Assembly: GCA_900770015.1 (NCBI GenBank)
Contig: CAAGIU010000268.1
Coordinates: 1-6,817, forward strand
Length of the DNA: 6,817 bases
DNA from: an uncultured Oscillospiraceae bacterium
Lineage (GTDB): Bacteria > Bacillota_A > Clostridia > Oscillospirales > Oscillospiraceae
Direction of reading: 5' to 3'
Below the pieces are notes generated by a model. It did not search any database. It saw only the letters and a list, made by a program, of their open reading frames with translations, and was not told the DNA's origin. Both the position numbers and the translations under genes were made by a program. Within the stretch, counting starts at the first letter, position 1, and the number at the start of each line of letters is the position of its first letter. Below, piece after piece: positions 1 through 5,590 of the stretch.

Positions 1-258
1 ATGCGAAGCTGGAAGATAAAGGAAGTAAACCCCTCCGTCCGTGCCATGGCAAACCGGATGACGAGAACCAGACTGTCCTTCGGCGACCGGGACAGCAAGC
101 TGGCGGCCATGATGATCCACGGGAACACCAGAGGGATCATCAAAGGAACGAGGATGATGAATCATGCGGATGTGCAGGATGAGGAGGTCCTGGCCCTGGG
201 CAGGAAGCTGCTGAAGACCGAAGACAACAATGTTGTCCAGATGAAACCGTTCCTGTAA
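1..258 (+). CDS. hypothetical protein, whole or C-terminal part
   Basis: This frame is open from the first base of the window and ends with TAA. An ATG happens to lie at position 1, but no upstream sequence is visible, so the 85 residues may be only the C-terminal part of a longer protein. I do not recognise the family. The product is hydrophilic, rich in Met, Arg and Lys, and has no membrane segment. The last 30 residues (an acidic HADVQDEEV stretch followed by LGRKLLKTEDNN and VQMKPFL) look like one amphipathic helix, loosely like the final helix of small ferritin-like or coat-type proteins; that likeness is only an impression. The best support that it is real is an intrinsic terminator starting 14 bases after the stop, together with GC-rich third codon positions. 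The opposite strand also has a short open frame from 162 to 410, but it crosses the terminator and is not convincing. Confidence 0.55.
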   Translation: MRSWKIKEVNPSVRAMANRMTRTRLSFGDRDSKLAAMMIHGNTRGIIKGTRMMNHADVQDEEVLALGRKLLKTEDNNVVQMKPFL

Positions 259-272
259 TGGCGTCTCCCTTT

Positions 273-303
273 CCGGGCAGAGGAATCTGTCCGGTTTTTC
301 TTT
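273..303 (+). terminator. intrinsic terminator after the first gene
   Basis: A 9-bp stem (273-281 with 286-294, one G-U pair) is capped by a GGAA tetraloop of the GNRA type. It is followed by five T, one C and three T (295-303). It lies just after the stop at 258 and before the SleC-like operon, so it separates the two transcription units. Confidence 0.85.
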
Positions 304-305
304 GT

Positions 306-334
306 CACAAAGGGGGCGCCTGCGTCATACCCTA
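306..334 (+). promoter_or_regulatory. putative sigma-K-type (late mother-cell) promoter
   Basis: CACA at 306-309, a 16-base spacer, then CATACCCTA at 326-334 match the Bacillus sigma-K pattern mACm-N16-CATAnnnTA at every defined base. The -10 also differs by only one base from the sigma-E form CATACAnT, so a sigma-E reading cannot be excluded. Transcription would begin near 341, which favours one of the TTG starts (356 or 362) of the next gene over GTG 350. A mother-cell promoter suits a SleC-type cortex hydrolase. The consensus comes from B. subtilis and its use here is inference. Confidence 0.55.
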
Positions 335-355
335 TTCCAGTAAGGAAAGGTGGGA

Positions 356-742
356 TTGAAATTGGCGTCAACAGGTTATTTGCAGGCGCATATCTACACC
401 AGCAACGCACAGCTTCCGCTGAGCAATGTGGCCGTGGTGGTCACATCGCCGGACGGCACGGCAATCGCCATGCGCATCACCGACCGCAGCGGTCTGATCG
501 CCCCCATTGAAATACCGGTTCCTCCCCGCGAGGAAAGCCAGGAGCCAGGCTCAGAGGAACGACCCTACACCCAGGTCAATCTGATCGCGGAGCTTCCGGG
601 CTTTGAACGCATCGAAGCGGAGAATCTGCAGATATTTGCCGGAACGACCACATATCAGAATCTGGAGATGATTCCTCTGTCTTCCGAGCCCTTTGGGCAG
701 AACCAGACCATCCGCTATATAACACCGCCGCAGAATCTCTAG
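356..742 (+). CDS. SleC propeptide-like protein (carboxypeptidase-regulatory-like fold)
   Basis: About 128 residues with no signal peptide or membrane segment. From memory, the sequence aligns with the N-terminal pro-region of clostridial SleC: a first strand (GYLQAHIYTSNAQLPLSNV, residues 7-25), a TDRSGLI turn (42-48), an acidic and proline-rich loop (53-70), then VNLIAELPGFERIEAENLQIF (74-94) and a closing QNLEMIPL strand (101-108). This is a transthyretin-like or carboxypeptidase-regulatory-like beta sandwich. In SleC this region keeps the cortex-lytic enzyme inactive until a Csp protease removes it. Here it is a separate gene; its stop codon adjoins the ribosome-binding site of the enzyme gene. 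The start is uncertain. GTG 350, TTG 356 and TTG 362 are all in frame; TTG 356 has AAGGA 9 bases and AAAGG 5 bases upstream, and is chosen because GTG 350 lies too near the predicted transcript start. A role as a trans-acting inhibitor or chaperone is inference. Confidence 0.8.
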   Translation: MKLASTGYLQAHIYTSNAQLPLSNVAVVVTSPDGTAIAMRITDRSGLIAPIEIPVPPREESQEPGSEERPYTQVNLIAELPGFERIEAENLQIFAGTTTYQNLEMIPLSSEPFGQNQTIRYITPPQNL

Positions 743-752
743 GAGGTGTTCC

Positions 753-1961
753 ATGCCAACCGTTATTCCCTATATCCCCCAAACCATTGTGGTACATCTG
801 GGCCCACCCAATGCACAGGCCGCCAACGTCACCGTGAGCTTCGTGGACTATGTGAAGAATGTGGCCTCCAGCGAAATCTACCCCACCTGGGAAGAAAGCG
901 CCCTGCGGGCAAACATTCTTGCCATCACATCCTTTGCCCTGAACCGGGTCTATACCGAGTTCTACAGAAGCCGGGGATATGACTTTGACATCACCAATTC
1001 CACGGCCTACGACCAGTTCTTTGTGGAGGGGCGGAGCTTTTTCACCAATGTCTCCCGGCTGGCGGATGAGCTGTTCAACGACTATCTGCGCCGCCCGGGC
1101 TTTGTGGAGCCTCTTGCAGCCAAATTCTGCAACGGAACCACCGTAACCTGCGAGGGTCTGAGCCAGTGGGGCAGCCAGAATCTGGCGCTGGAAGGCTACA
1201 ACTCCACGCAGATTCTGCGCCGGTATTACGGCAATGTGGAAACCGTTCTCAACGCCCCCATCCGGGACTATACCTCCTCCTACCCCGGCACGCCCATCCG
1301 GCGGGGGAACATCGGCCCCAATGTGGTGGTGATCCAGACGGAGCTGAACCGCATCTCCCGCAATTACCCGGCCATTCCCAAGGTCTCTCAGATCGACGGC
1401 ATCTTCGGCGCACAGACCGAGGCAGCTGTCCGCAAGTTCCAGGAGGTCTTCAATCTGAACGTGGACGGAATCGTGGGGCAGGCCACCTGGTACGCGCTGG
1501 TCAGGCTCTACACCGCAGTGACGAATCTTTCGGAGCTGCAGAGCCAGGGCCAGACCTTCTACACCATTGCCTGGGCCAACGGGCCTCCGATCCAGCAGGG
1601 AGACCGGGGCATCCGGGTGGAGCAGCTGCAATACATGCTTCGCGTTCTGTCAACCTATATCCAGGAGATTCCGTTGATTGCCGTGGACGGGATTTTTGGT
1701 TCGCAGACAAGGAATGCCGTCATTGCCGCCCAGAGGCGGTTTGGTCTGCCGCAGACCGGCGTTGTGGATTTTGCCACCTGGGAGGAAATTTTCAATCAGT
1801 ACATGGGCATTGAAGGCACTAGCCTGCGGGACTTTGAGCAGCTGCCCTACACCTCCGCGATCATCAATTCCCCCAGGCAGCAGAACAACTTCACCCGTGC
1901 CGCCCATACAACGCAGTTCCCGGGGAATGCGCTTTCTGCGGGAAGCCGGGACCCCATGTGA
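753..1961 (+). CDS. sleC: SleC-like spore cortex-lytic enzyme (SpoIID-like domain plus two PG-binding domains)
   Basis: A 402-residue protein starting at ATG behind AGGAGGTG (741-748). Residues 25-165 form a SpoIID/LytB-like lytic transglycosylase domain. The segment VDYVKNVASSEIYPTW (31-46) matches the SleC and SpoIID active-site region, and Glu41 is the likely catalytic acid. A second conserved block has Cys126 and Cys133 and a LSQWGS motif (136-141). Two peptidoglycan_binding_1 domains follow at about 183-256 (IDGIFGAQTEAAVRKFQ) and 280-350 (VDGIFGSQTRNAV). The last 50 residues are polar and low in order. There is no signal peptide, as expected for a protein loaded onto the spore from the mother cell. 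The expected role is cutting cortex peptidoglycan glycan strands during germination. The normal SleC propeptide is missing from this polypeptide and is supplied by the gene upstream, so this protein starts near the usual mature N-terminus. The following peptidoglycan-binding gene lies 14 bases downstream. Confidence 0.87.
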   Translation: MPTVIPYIPQTIVVHLGPPNAQAANVTVSFVDYVKNVASSEIYPTWEESALRANILAITSFALNRVYTEFYRSRGYDFDITNSTAYDQFFVEGRSFFTNVSRLADELFNDYLRRPGFVEPLAAKFCNGTTVTCEGLSQWGSQNLALEGYNSTQILRRYYGNVETVLNAPIRDYTSSYPGTPIRRGNIGPNVVVIQTELNRISRNYPAIPKVSQIDGIFGAQTEAAVRKFQEVFNLNVDGIVGQATWYALVRLYTAVTNLSELQSQGQTFYTIAWANGPPIQQGDRGIRVEQLQYMLRVLSTYIQEIPLIAVDGIFGSQTRNAVIAAQRRFGLPQTGVVDFATWEEIFNQYMGIEGTSLRDFEQLPYTSAIINSPRQQNNFTRAAHTTQFPGNALSAGSRDPM

Positions 1962-1975
1962 CAGGAGGGCAGAAA

Positions 1976-2512
1976 ATGCTTCAGGATCAAAACTTTTATA
2001 ACAAACCTGTGCGAAGCCTTCAGACCATGCTTCGCTCCCTGGCTCATACCGACGAGCGCTATCAGAACGTCCTTCCGGACGGCGTCTACGGGCCGGAAAC
2101 CACCTCGGCGGTGTCAACCTTTCAGCGAAACCACGCGCTGCCGGTGACGGGGATCGTCAATCACGAAACCTGGGAACATATTGTGGCGGCCTACAACATC
2201 TCCCTCATCGATACAGACCCCGCCTGGCCCATCATCACGGATATTGCCGTGGGCGAGGTTTTTTGCAAGGGCGACCGGCATCCCTATGTCTTTCTGATTC
2301 AGAGTATGCTGGGAACCATCTCGGAGGTCTACCACGCCATCTCCAAACCGGAAATCACGGGGATCATGGATGACCCGTCCGTCATTTCCGTTTCGGAATT
2401 TCAGGTGCTCAATGATCTGCCCATGACGGGAAATGTGGACAAACGAACCTGGAAGCACCTGACCATTCACTATCCCGTGGCGGTGACACGATGCCACCGG
2501 AACGGAGCCTGA
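1976..2512 (+). CDS. peptidoglycan-binding protein with two PG_binding_1 domains
   Basis: A 178-residue protein starting at ATG 1976 behind AGGAGGG (1963-1969, spacer 6). A GTG at 1958 is in frame but overlaps the preceding stop and would place the ribosome-binding site inside the gene, so it is rejected. Residues 10-74 form a clear peptidoglycan_binding_1 domain (LQTMLRSL, then LPDGVYGPET, AVSTFQ, LPVTGIV and TWEHIV). Residues about 97-165 form a second, more diverged copy (GDRHPYVFLIQSML, VSEFQVLNDLPMTGNVDKRTWKHL) that has lost the usual DGxxG turn and has ITGIMD in its place. No catalytic domain, signal peptide or membrane helix is visible. It is the third gene of the SleC-like operon, with no promoter of its own in sight. 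A role as a cortex-binding accessory or scaffold is inferred from the domains and context. No convincing terminator follows it. Confidence 0.82.
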   Translation: MLQDQNFYNKPVRSLQTMLRSLAHTDERYQNVLPDGVYGPETTSAVSTFQRNHALPVTGIVNHETWEHIVAAYNISLIDTDPAWPIITDIAVGEVFCKGDRHPYVFLIQSMLGTISEVYHAISKPEITGIMDDPSVISVSEFQVLNDLPMTGNVDKRTWKHLTIHYPVAVTRCHRNGA

Positions 2513-2558
2513 CCGGCCCTGCGCGGACAAAAAAACGTAATTATCTCATAAGAAAACC

Positions 2559-2587
2559 TTGATAATTCCTTCCATTGTGACTATAAT
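2559..2587 (+). promoter_or_regulatory. sigma-A promoter for the pgsA-like gene
   Basis: TTGATA (2559-2564), a 17-base spacer and TATAAT (2582-2587) form a near-consensus housekeeping promoter. Transcription should start near 2594, giving a leader of about 76 bases. It lies between the SleC-like operon and the phosphatidyltransferase gene, which indicates that the lipid gene is a separate unit expressed in vegetative cells. Confidence 0.85.
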
Positions 2588-2598
2588 ATACCAAGTGC

Positions 2599-2645
2599 AT
2601 GCAGCGCCATGACTTTCTGGCAGATCATTCCGGTTTTTGCTGCAT
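2599..2645 (+). promoter_or_regulatory. possible structured 5' leader
   Basis: ATGCAGC (2599-2605) can pair with GCTGCAT (2639-2645), enclosing a small GCCA/TGGC hairpin (2606-2609 with 2618-2621). The structure would begin about five bases after the predicted transcript start and end 11 bases before the GGAGG ribosome-binding site. The loop is large (33 bases), so the fold may be weak. I do not recognise a known riboswitch. Confidence 0.25.
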
Positions 2646-2669
2646 AGGATCAATACGGAGGAATTCCCC

Positions 2670-3245
2670 ATGCCAATCAAAAACTGGAAAAAAGAGGTTT
2701 TCACAATACCGAATTTTCTCAGCTTGTTCCGCTTTTGCCTCATACCGCTGTATGTTTATCTTTACCTCACCGCGGAGGATACGGCCCATTACATTGCCGC
2801 GGGGGTCGTGCTGACCCTGTCGTGTCTGACCGACCTCATTGACGGAAAAATCGCCAGAAAATTCAACATGGTCTCCACTCTGGGAATGCTTTTGGACCCC
2901 ATTGCGGATAAAGCCACCCAGTTCAGCCTGACCCTTTGCCTGTCGCTGCGATATCCCGTGCTCTACCCGGTTCTCGGCCTGTTTGTCATCAAGGAGAGCT
3001 TCCAGCTGATTGCCTGCATCATTGCCTACAGCAACGGCAAAATGCTTCCCGGGGCGCTGCTCATCGGCAAGGTGTGCACCACGGTGCTGTTTGTCAGCCT
3101 GATTTTCCTGGTGCTCTTCCCGGACATTCCCGGCAGCGCGGTGAGCTTCCTGGCTTTCGTGGATGCGTGCTTCCTGGCGGCCTCCTTCATCGGCTATATC
3201 CTGGCGTATTTCGGCAAAAACAAGAAAATCCAGGATCTGACATAA
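2670..3245 (+). CDS. pgsA: CDP-alcohol phosphatidyltransferase, probably phosphatidylglycerophosphate synthase
   Basis: A 191-residue integral membrane enzyme. The start is ATG 2670 behind CGGAGG (2656-2661); a longer in-frame reading from 2637 has no ribosome-binding site. The family signature D-x2-D-G-x2-A-R-x8-G-x3-D-x3-D is complete: Asp55, Asp58, Gly59, Ala62, Arg63, Gly72, Asp76 and Asp80, which bind the divalent metals and the CDP-diacylglycerol. The N-terminal FTIPNFLSLFRFCLIPLYVY is typical of the family. Membrane segments lie at about 14-32, 40-54, 84-92, 97-120, 127-150 and 157-181. The expected reaction is CDP-diacylglycerol plus glycerol 3-phosphate to phosphatidylglycerol phosphate, feeding phosphatidylglycerol and cardiolipin synthesis. 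A related clostridial CDP-alcohol transferase acting as cardiolipin synthase or on another acceptor alcohol cannot be excluded from sequence alone. It is a single-gene unit with its own promoter and terminator. Confidence 0.85.
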   Translation: MPIKNWKKEVFTIPNFLSLFRFCLIPLYVYLYLTAEDTAHYIAAGVVLTLSCLTDLIDGKIARKFNMVSTLGMLLDPIADKATQFSLTLCLSLRYPVLYPVLGLFVIKESFQLIACIIAYSNGKMLPGALLIGKVCTTVLFVSLIFLVLFPDIPGSAVSFLAFVDACFLAASFIGYILAYFGKNKKIQDLT

Positions 3246-3250
3246 AAATT

Positions 3251-3280
3251 AAGGCAGCGATTTTGCATCGCTGCCTTTTC
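3251..3280. terminator. bidirectional intrinsic terminator
   Basis: A perfect 11-bp stem (3251-3261 with 3267-3277) has a 5-base loop. On the plus strand it is followed by TTTTC (the last two T of the stem plus 3278-3280). On the minus strand it is followed by TTAATTTTTAT. It sits 6 bases after the phosphatidyltransferase stop and downstream of the convergent minus-strand gene that ends at 3457, so it can serve both. Confidence 0.9.
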
Positions 3281-3456
3281 TATTTGATTGACTTGTACAG
3301 AGCAAACCTTCACTGATCTGTCACGAGAAAACTGTCGGATTATCCGCAGATATTTCCACGGCATCAGCTTCCTCCATCAGCTCCGTTGTATCCATATGAT
3401 ACCATAAAGGCAGCTGCATTTCTTGAAGAAACCGTGACAAATGCGAAAACAATTTC

Positions 3457-3855
3457 TCAAGCCGGGTAGATATTGCTGATGAGCAGCAGGATCGGCAGCG
3501 CCAGGGAGAAAATGCTGATGGCCCAGGCATACATGGCCTTTCTGGAGAACATCATCAGCACAAGGCAGCCCAGGGTGAGGAACAGGGGGATCAGCACGGC
3601 GGTGCCCCGGTCGATCATCCGCAGGAAGCAGCCGTTGTTCTGCAGGAAAAGGCCCACCTCCACAGGCAGGTGGCTTTCGTTGTAAAACGCCAGCCGAAAG
3701 GCAAGGTAGATGACGGGAATCGCCATGACGATTTTCCGCAGGCGGTAGAGGGTCATAAAAACAGTTTCCAGGATCTTCCCGGCAGAGGAATTATTGCCCG
3801 GCTTCTTCTTTGCGGAAGTCTCGGCGGTGTTTGCGGAAGAAATGAATTTTGCCAT
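3457..3855 (-). CDS. hypothetical membrane protein with about three membrane segments
   Basis: A 132-residue protein. The start is ATG at 3855, behind GGAGGT with a 6-base spacer; an upstream in-frame start at 3927 has no such site. The first 25 residues are polar (rich in Ser, Asn, Lys and Ala) and look disordered and cytoplasmic. A basic segment (YRLRK, 37-41) precedes membrane segment 1 (about 42-58). A loop with one Cys (Cys76) follows, then membrane segments 2 (about 85-103) and 3 (about 107-127), separated by a short basic turn (SRK). The C-terminus is five residues after the last helix. I do not recognise the family and no catalytic motif stands out. It points away from a small plus-strand gene at 4049, with an inverted repeat between them, and converges on the phosphatidyltransferase gene. 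The strong ribosome-binding site, membrane pattern and codon use make it very likely a real gene. Confidence 0.75.
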   Translation of the reverse strand: MAKFISSANTAETSAKKKPGNNSSAGKILETVFMTLYRLRKIVMAIPVIYLAFRLAFYNESHLPVEVGLFLQNNGCFLRMIDRGTAVLIPLFLTLGCLVLMMFSRKAMYAWAISIFSLALPILLLISNIYPA

Positions 3856-3905
3856 TGGGTTACCTCCATAAAGGGTATTCAGGGTGGATTGCAGGAAAAG
3901 GAATT

Positions 3906-3934
3906 GGAATAATTCAGTTAGCTGCAAATATCAA
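3906..3934 (-). promoter_or_regulatory. possible promoter for the minus-strand membrane protein
   Basis: Read on the minus strand, TTGATA (3934-3929) is followed by a 17-base spacer and TATTCC (3911-3906). The -35 is good but the -10 matches at only three positions. The predicted leader would be about 44 bases. The -35 abuts the left arm of the inverted repeat at 3934-3963, which would suit control by a bound regulator. Confidence 0.3.
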
Positions 3935-3963
3935 TTTACAGTGCTGCCGGGCAGACTGTAAAT
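3934..3963. repeat. inverted repeat between divergent genes (possible operator)
   Basis: ATTTACAGT (3934-3942) and ACTGTAAAT (3955-3963) are perfect 9-base arms around a 12-base centre. The centre also nearly pairs (CTGCC with GGCAG, one bulged base). Arm centres are 21 bases apart, close to two helical turns. There is no T-rich tail, so it is not an ordinary terminator. Its place between two divergent small genes suggests a shared operator; the binding protein is unknown. Confidence 0.5.
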
Positions 3964-4048
3964 GCGCAATTTATTGGACATATCATGGTGTATCCTATCG
4001 CCATCAAAGGTCAGCGGTTTCCGCTGGCAAAGACAGGAGGATTTCACC

Positions 4049-4216
4049 ATGAAACGAAAAACGACACGATATGCCTATTCTCCCCGCCGCTGCCCTGCCT
4101 ATCCCAATATGGCCGATGCCAACTATTTCAAGAAAAAGCTGCTGGAAATGGCAGGCATCGCGGCCTCCGGCGCGGCGCTGACGGGGTGCCTTGTTCTGCT
4201 GGCTACAATGCTGTGA
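4049..4216 (+). CDS. small protein with C-terminal hydrophobic segment
   Basis: A 55-residue protein starting at ATG 4049 behind AGGAGG (4035-4040), with no better start upstream. The N-terminal half is very basic and aromatic (MKRKTTRYAYSPRRC, then PAYPNMADANYF), followed by KKKLLEM and a hydrophobic segment at about 34-55 (AGIAASGAALTGCLVLLATML) that runs to the C-terminus. This suggests a small tail-anchored membrane protein with a positively charged cytoplasmic N-terminus. I do not recognise the family. The stop lies 14 bases inside the convergent coaX gene, with no terminator between them. It is divergent from the membrane protein gene at 3457-3855. Support comes from the strong ribosome-binding site and sensible composition; the small size keeps confidence moderate. 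Confidence 0.65.
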   Translation: MKRKTTRYAYSPRRCPAYPNMADANYFKKKLLEMAGIAASGAALTGCLVLLATML

Positions 4217-4985
4217 CGGATCTGGTGTTCTCCCGGTAGAGGCAGGCCAGGCCCTTGAGAATCAGATTTTTATCATAGTGAATGTGCCTGCGGCACAGCG
4301 GTGTGACAAACCTGGCCATGCCGCCGGTGGCGATCACCGTTGTTTCATACCCCAGCTCCGCTTCCATCCGGTCGATCATGCCGTCCAGCATGGAGGCCGT
4401 GCCGTACATGATGCCGCTTCGCATACAATCCACGGTATTGCGCCCGATGGCCTTCCTGGGCTGATCGATCTGAAGCCCGGGAAGCAGGGCCGTTCCCTGG
4501 GTCAGGGCATCCAGAGAAAGCTTCACCCCGGGCGCTATGCAGCCGCCGATGAATGCACCGTTCTGATCCAACACAGACATGGTGGTGGCAGTGCCCATAT
4601 CGATGACGATGATGGGAGCGCTGTGCTCCCGCAGGGCAGCCACGCAGCCCACCACCAGATCCGCACCGGTCTGGGCAGGGTTTTCCACCTTGATGTTCAG
4701 CCCGGTTTTCACCCCGGGGCCGACAACGAGACTGTTTTTCCCGGTCAGCTTCAGAATTGCCGTTTTCACGGAATTCAGCACCTGCGGAACCACCGACGCG
4801 ATGATGGAGCCTTCAATACTGTCCAGACTGACACGATGAATGTCCAGAATCATCTTGATATCAAAGCTGTATTCATCCGAAGTTTTTGTGGATTCCGTGC
4901 GAAGCCTTGCCTCGAACAGGATCTCCTGATCCCGGATGGCGCCGATGACGATATTTGTATTTCCGATATCCACCGCCAATATCAT
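4203..4985 (-). CDS. coaX: type III pantothenate kinase
   Basis: A 260-residue protein, normal length for CoaX, which phosphorylates pantothenate in the first step of coenzyme A synthesis in the cytoplasm. The start is the ATG at 4985 behind GGAGG (spacer 7); an in-frame extension to 5138 runs inside the upstream gene and is rejected. The ASKHA-type fold is visible: DIGNTN at 6-11 (phosphate-binding loop with Asp6), PAQTGADL at 103-110 with Asp109 as the likely catalytic base, IDMGTATT at 128-135 (second phosphate and cation site), GGCIAPG at 147-153 and ATGGMA at 219-224. Many CoaX proteins have Arg after the catalytic Asp (GADR); here it is Leu110, which I cannot judge as rare or common in this lineage. 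Its start overlaps the stop of the upstream phosphodiesterase gene by four bases, so translation is probably coupled. Confidence 0.95.
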   Translation of the reverse strand: MILAVDIGNTNIVIGAIRDQEILFEARLRTESTKTSDEYSFDIKMILDIHRVSLDSIEGSIIASVVPQVLNSVKTAILKLTGKNSLVVGPGVKTGLNIKVENPAQTGADLVVGCVAALREHSAPIIVIDMGTATTMSVLDQNGAFIGGCIAPGVKLSLDALTQGTALLPGLQIDQPRKAIGRNTVDCMRSGIMYGTASMLDGMIDRMEAELGYETTVIATGGMARFVTPLCRRHIHYDKNLILKGLACLYRENTRSVTAL

Positions 4986-5479
4986 TGCATTTCCTCCAAT
5001 TCGGTGTGGCGAATGAGCCTGCAGAAAACCGTCCCGTCGTCTCTTGCTTCGATGCAGCCCACACTGCCGCAGCTGTCGCCGCAGCTGCCGGGATTCATGA
5101 CCCAGAGGCCGTCCTCCAATTGCCGGCAGTCGGGGCAATGGGTGTGGCCGTAGAGGGCAACCTGGACGCCGCTTCTTCTGGCGTTGTACAGCAGCATTCC
5201 CAGATCCGTTTTCACGTGCTGGATATGACCGTGGGTCATGTAGACCCGGACGCCCCGGATGGTCTCCACCAGCGTTTCGGGAAAATCCGGGGAAACCCGG
5301 TAGCGGTCGCAGTTGCCTGCCACCATATAAAACCGGGTGCCGGGGTACTCTTCCGCAATGGTCTGGGCGTCACCCACATAGTCGCCCAAATGGATCACCG
5401 CATCCGGGCAGATGCGATCCATGGCAAGACGCATGCACCGCAGGCCGGAATGGGAGTCGGAGAAGACAAGTATTTTCAA
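4982..5479 (-). CDS. YfcE/MJ0936-family metallophosphoesterase
   Basis: A 165-residue cytoplasmic enzyme of the calcineurin-like phosphoesterase superfamily. The metal ligands are all present and in order: DSH (Asp8, His10), GD (Asp33), GNCD (Asn56), THGH (His83, His85) and GHTH (His112, His114). Length and motifs fit the small YfcE-type phosphodiesterases; the physiological substrate of these enzymes is generally uncertain. The start is a TTG at 5479, required to begin MKILVFSDSH in frame, with GAGGG 7 bases upstream. An ATG at 5486 lies directly after that GAGGG and is out of frame, so it cannot be the start of this protein. The C-terminal region is rich in Cys (Cys115, 118, 133, 137, 142, 153). 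Its stop overlaps the coaX start (ATGA). An extended -10 promoter lies about 23 bases upstream of the predicted transcript's start codon. Confidence 0.92.
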   Translation of the reverse strand: MKILVFSDSHSGLRCMRLAMDRICPDAVIHLGDYVGDAQTIAEEYPGTRFYMVAGNCDRYRVSPDFPETLVETIRGVRVYMTHGHIQHVKTDLGMLLYNARRSGVQVALYGHTHCPDCRQLEDGLWVMNPGSCGDSCGSVGCIEARDDGTVFCRLIRHTELEEMQ

Positions 5480-5508
5480 TTTCCATCCCTCGATTGTCTG
5501 TTTTTGTT

Positions 5509-5517
5509 ATTATACCA
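5509..5517 (-). promoter_or_regulatory. extended -10 promoter for the phosphodiesterase-coaX pair
   Basis: On the minus strand TGG followed by TATAAT (5517-5509) is a consensus extended -10 element. No good -35 is found at 16-18 bases, as often tolerated with an extended -10. Transcription should start near 5502, about 23 bases before the TTG start. Confidence 0.65.
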
Positions 5518-5590
5518 CACCTTTTCCCGAAATTCCACTGTTTCCTGCGGTTTTGGTCTGAATTCATCTTTTCTTCATACTTCAATCAGG

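Noticed and set aside
738..755. A frameshift or nonsense mutation breaking one sleC gene in two
   Set aside because: The second part has its own strong AGGAGGTG site at ideal spacing from an ATG, and each part covers a full domain; this is better read as two genes.
576..1631. A 351-residue open frame on the minus strand
   Set aside because: It is antisense to the SleC-like genes, spans their junction, and its translation is a low-complexity shadow typical of GC-rich codon use; the plus-strand reading has clear domains and ribosome-binding sites.
1166..1813. A 215-residue plus-strand frame inside the SleC-like gene
   Set aside because: It is a shifted-frame shadow rich in Gly, Arg, His and Pro; the main frame has two clear peptidoglycan-binding domains over the same bases.
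2513..2550. A terminator after the SleC-like operon
   Set aside because: The GC-rich stretch at 2513-2528 forms at most a three-base stem, and the following A-run is on the wrong strand for a plus-strand terminator.
3964..4034. A promoter for the 55-residue gene
   Set aside because: TTGGAC and TATCCT are present but only 11 bases apart, and CATATCAT is a poor sigma-E or sigma-K match; nothing convincing was found.
4983..5138. An N-terminal extension of CoaX to 5138
   Set aside because: The added residues are a shadow of the phosphodiesterase gene; ATG 4985 has a GGAGG site and starts directly at the conserved DIGNTN region.
4191..5153. A 320-residue open frame on the plus strand
   Set aside because: It is antisense to coaX and the phosphodiesterase gene, whose catalytic motifs are complete; the translation is His- and Gln-rich with no domain pattern.
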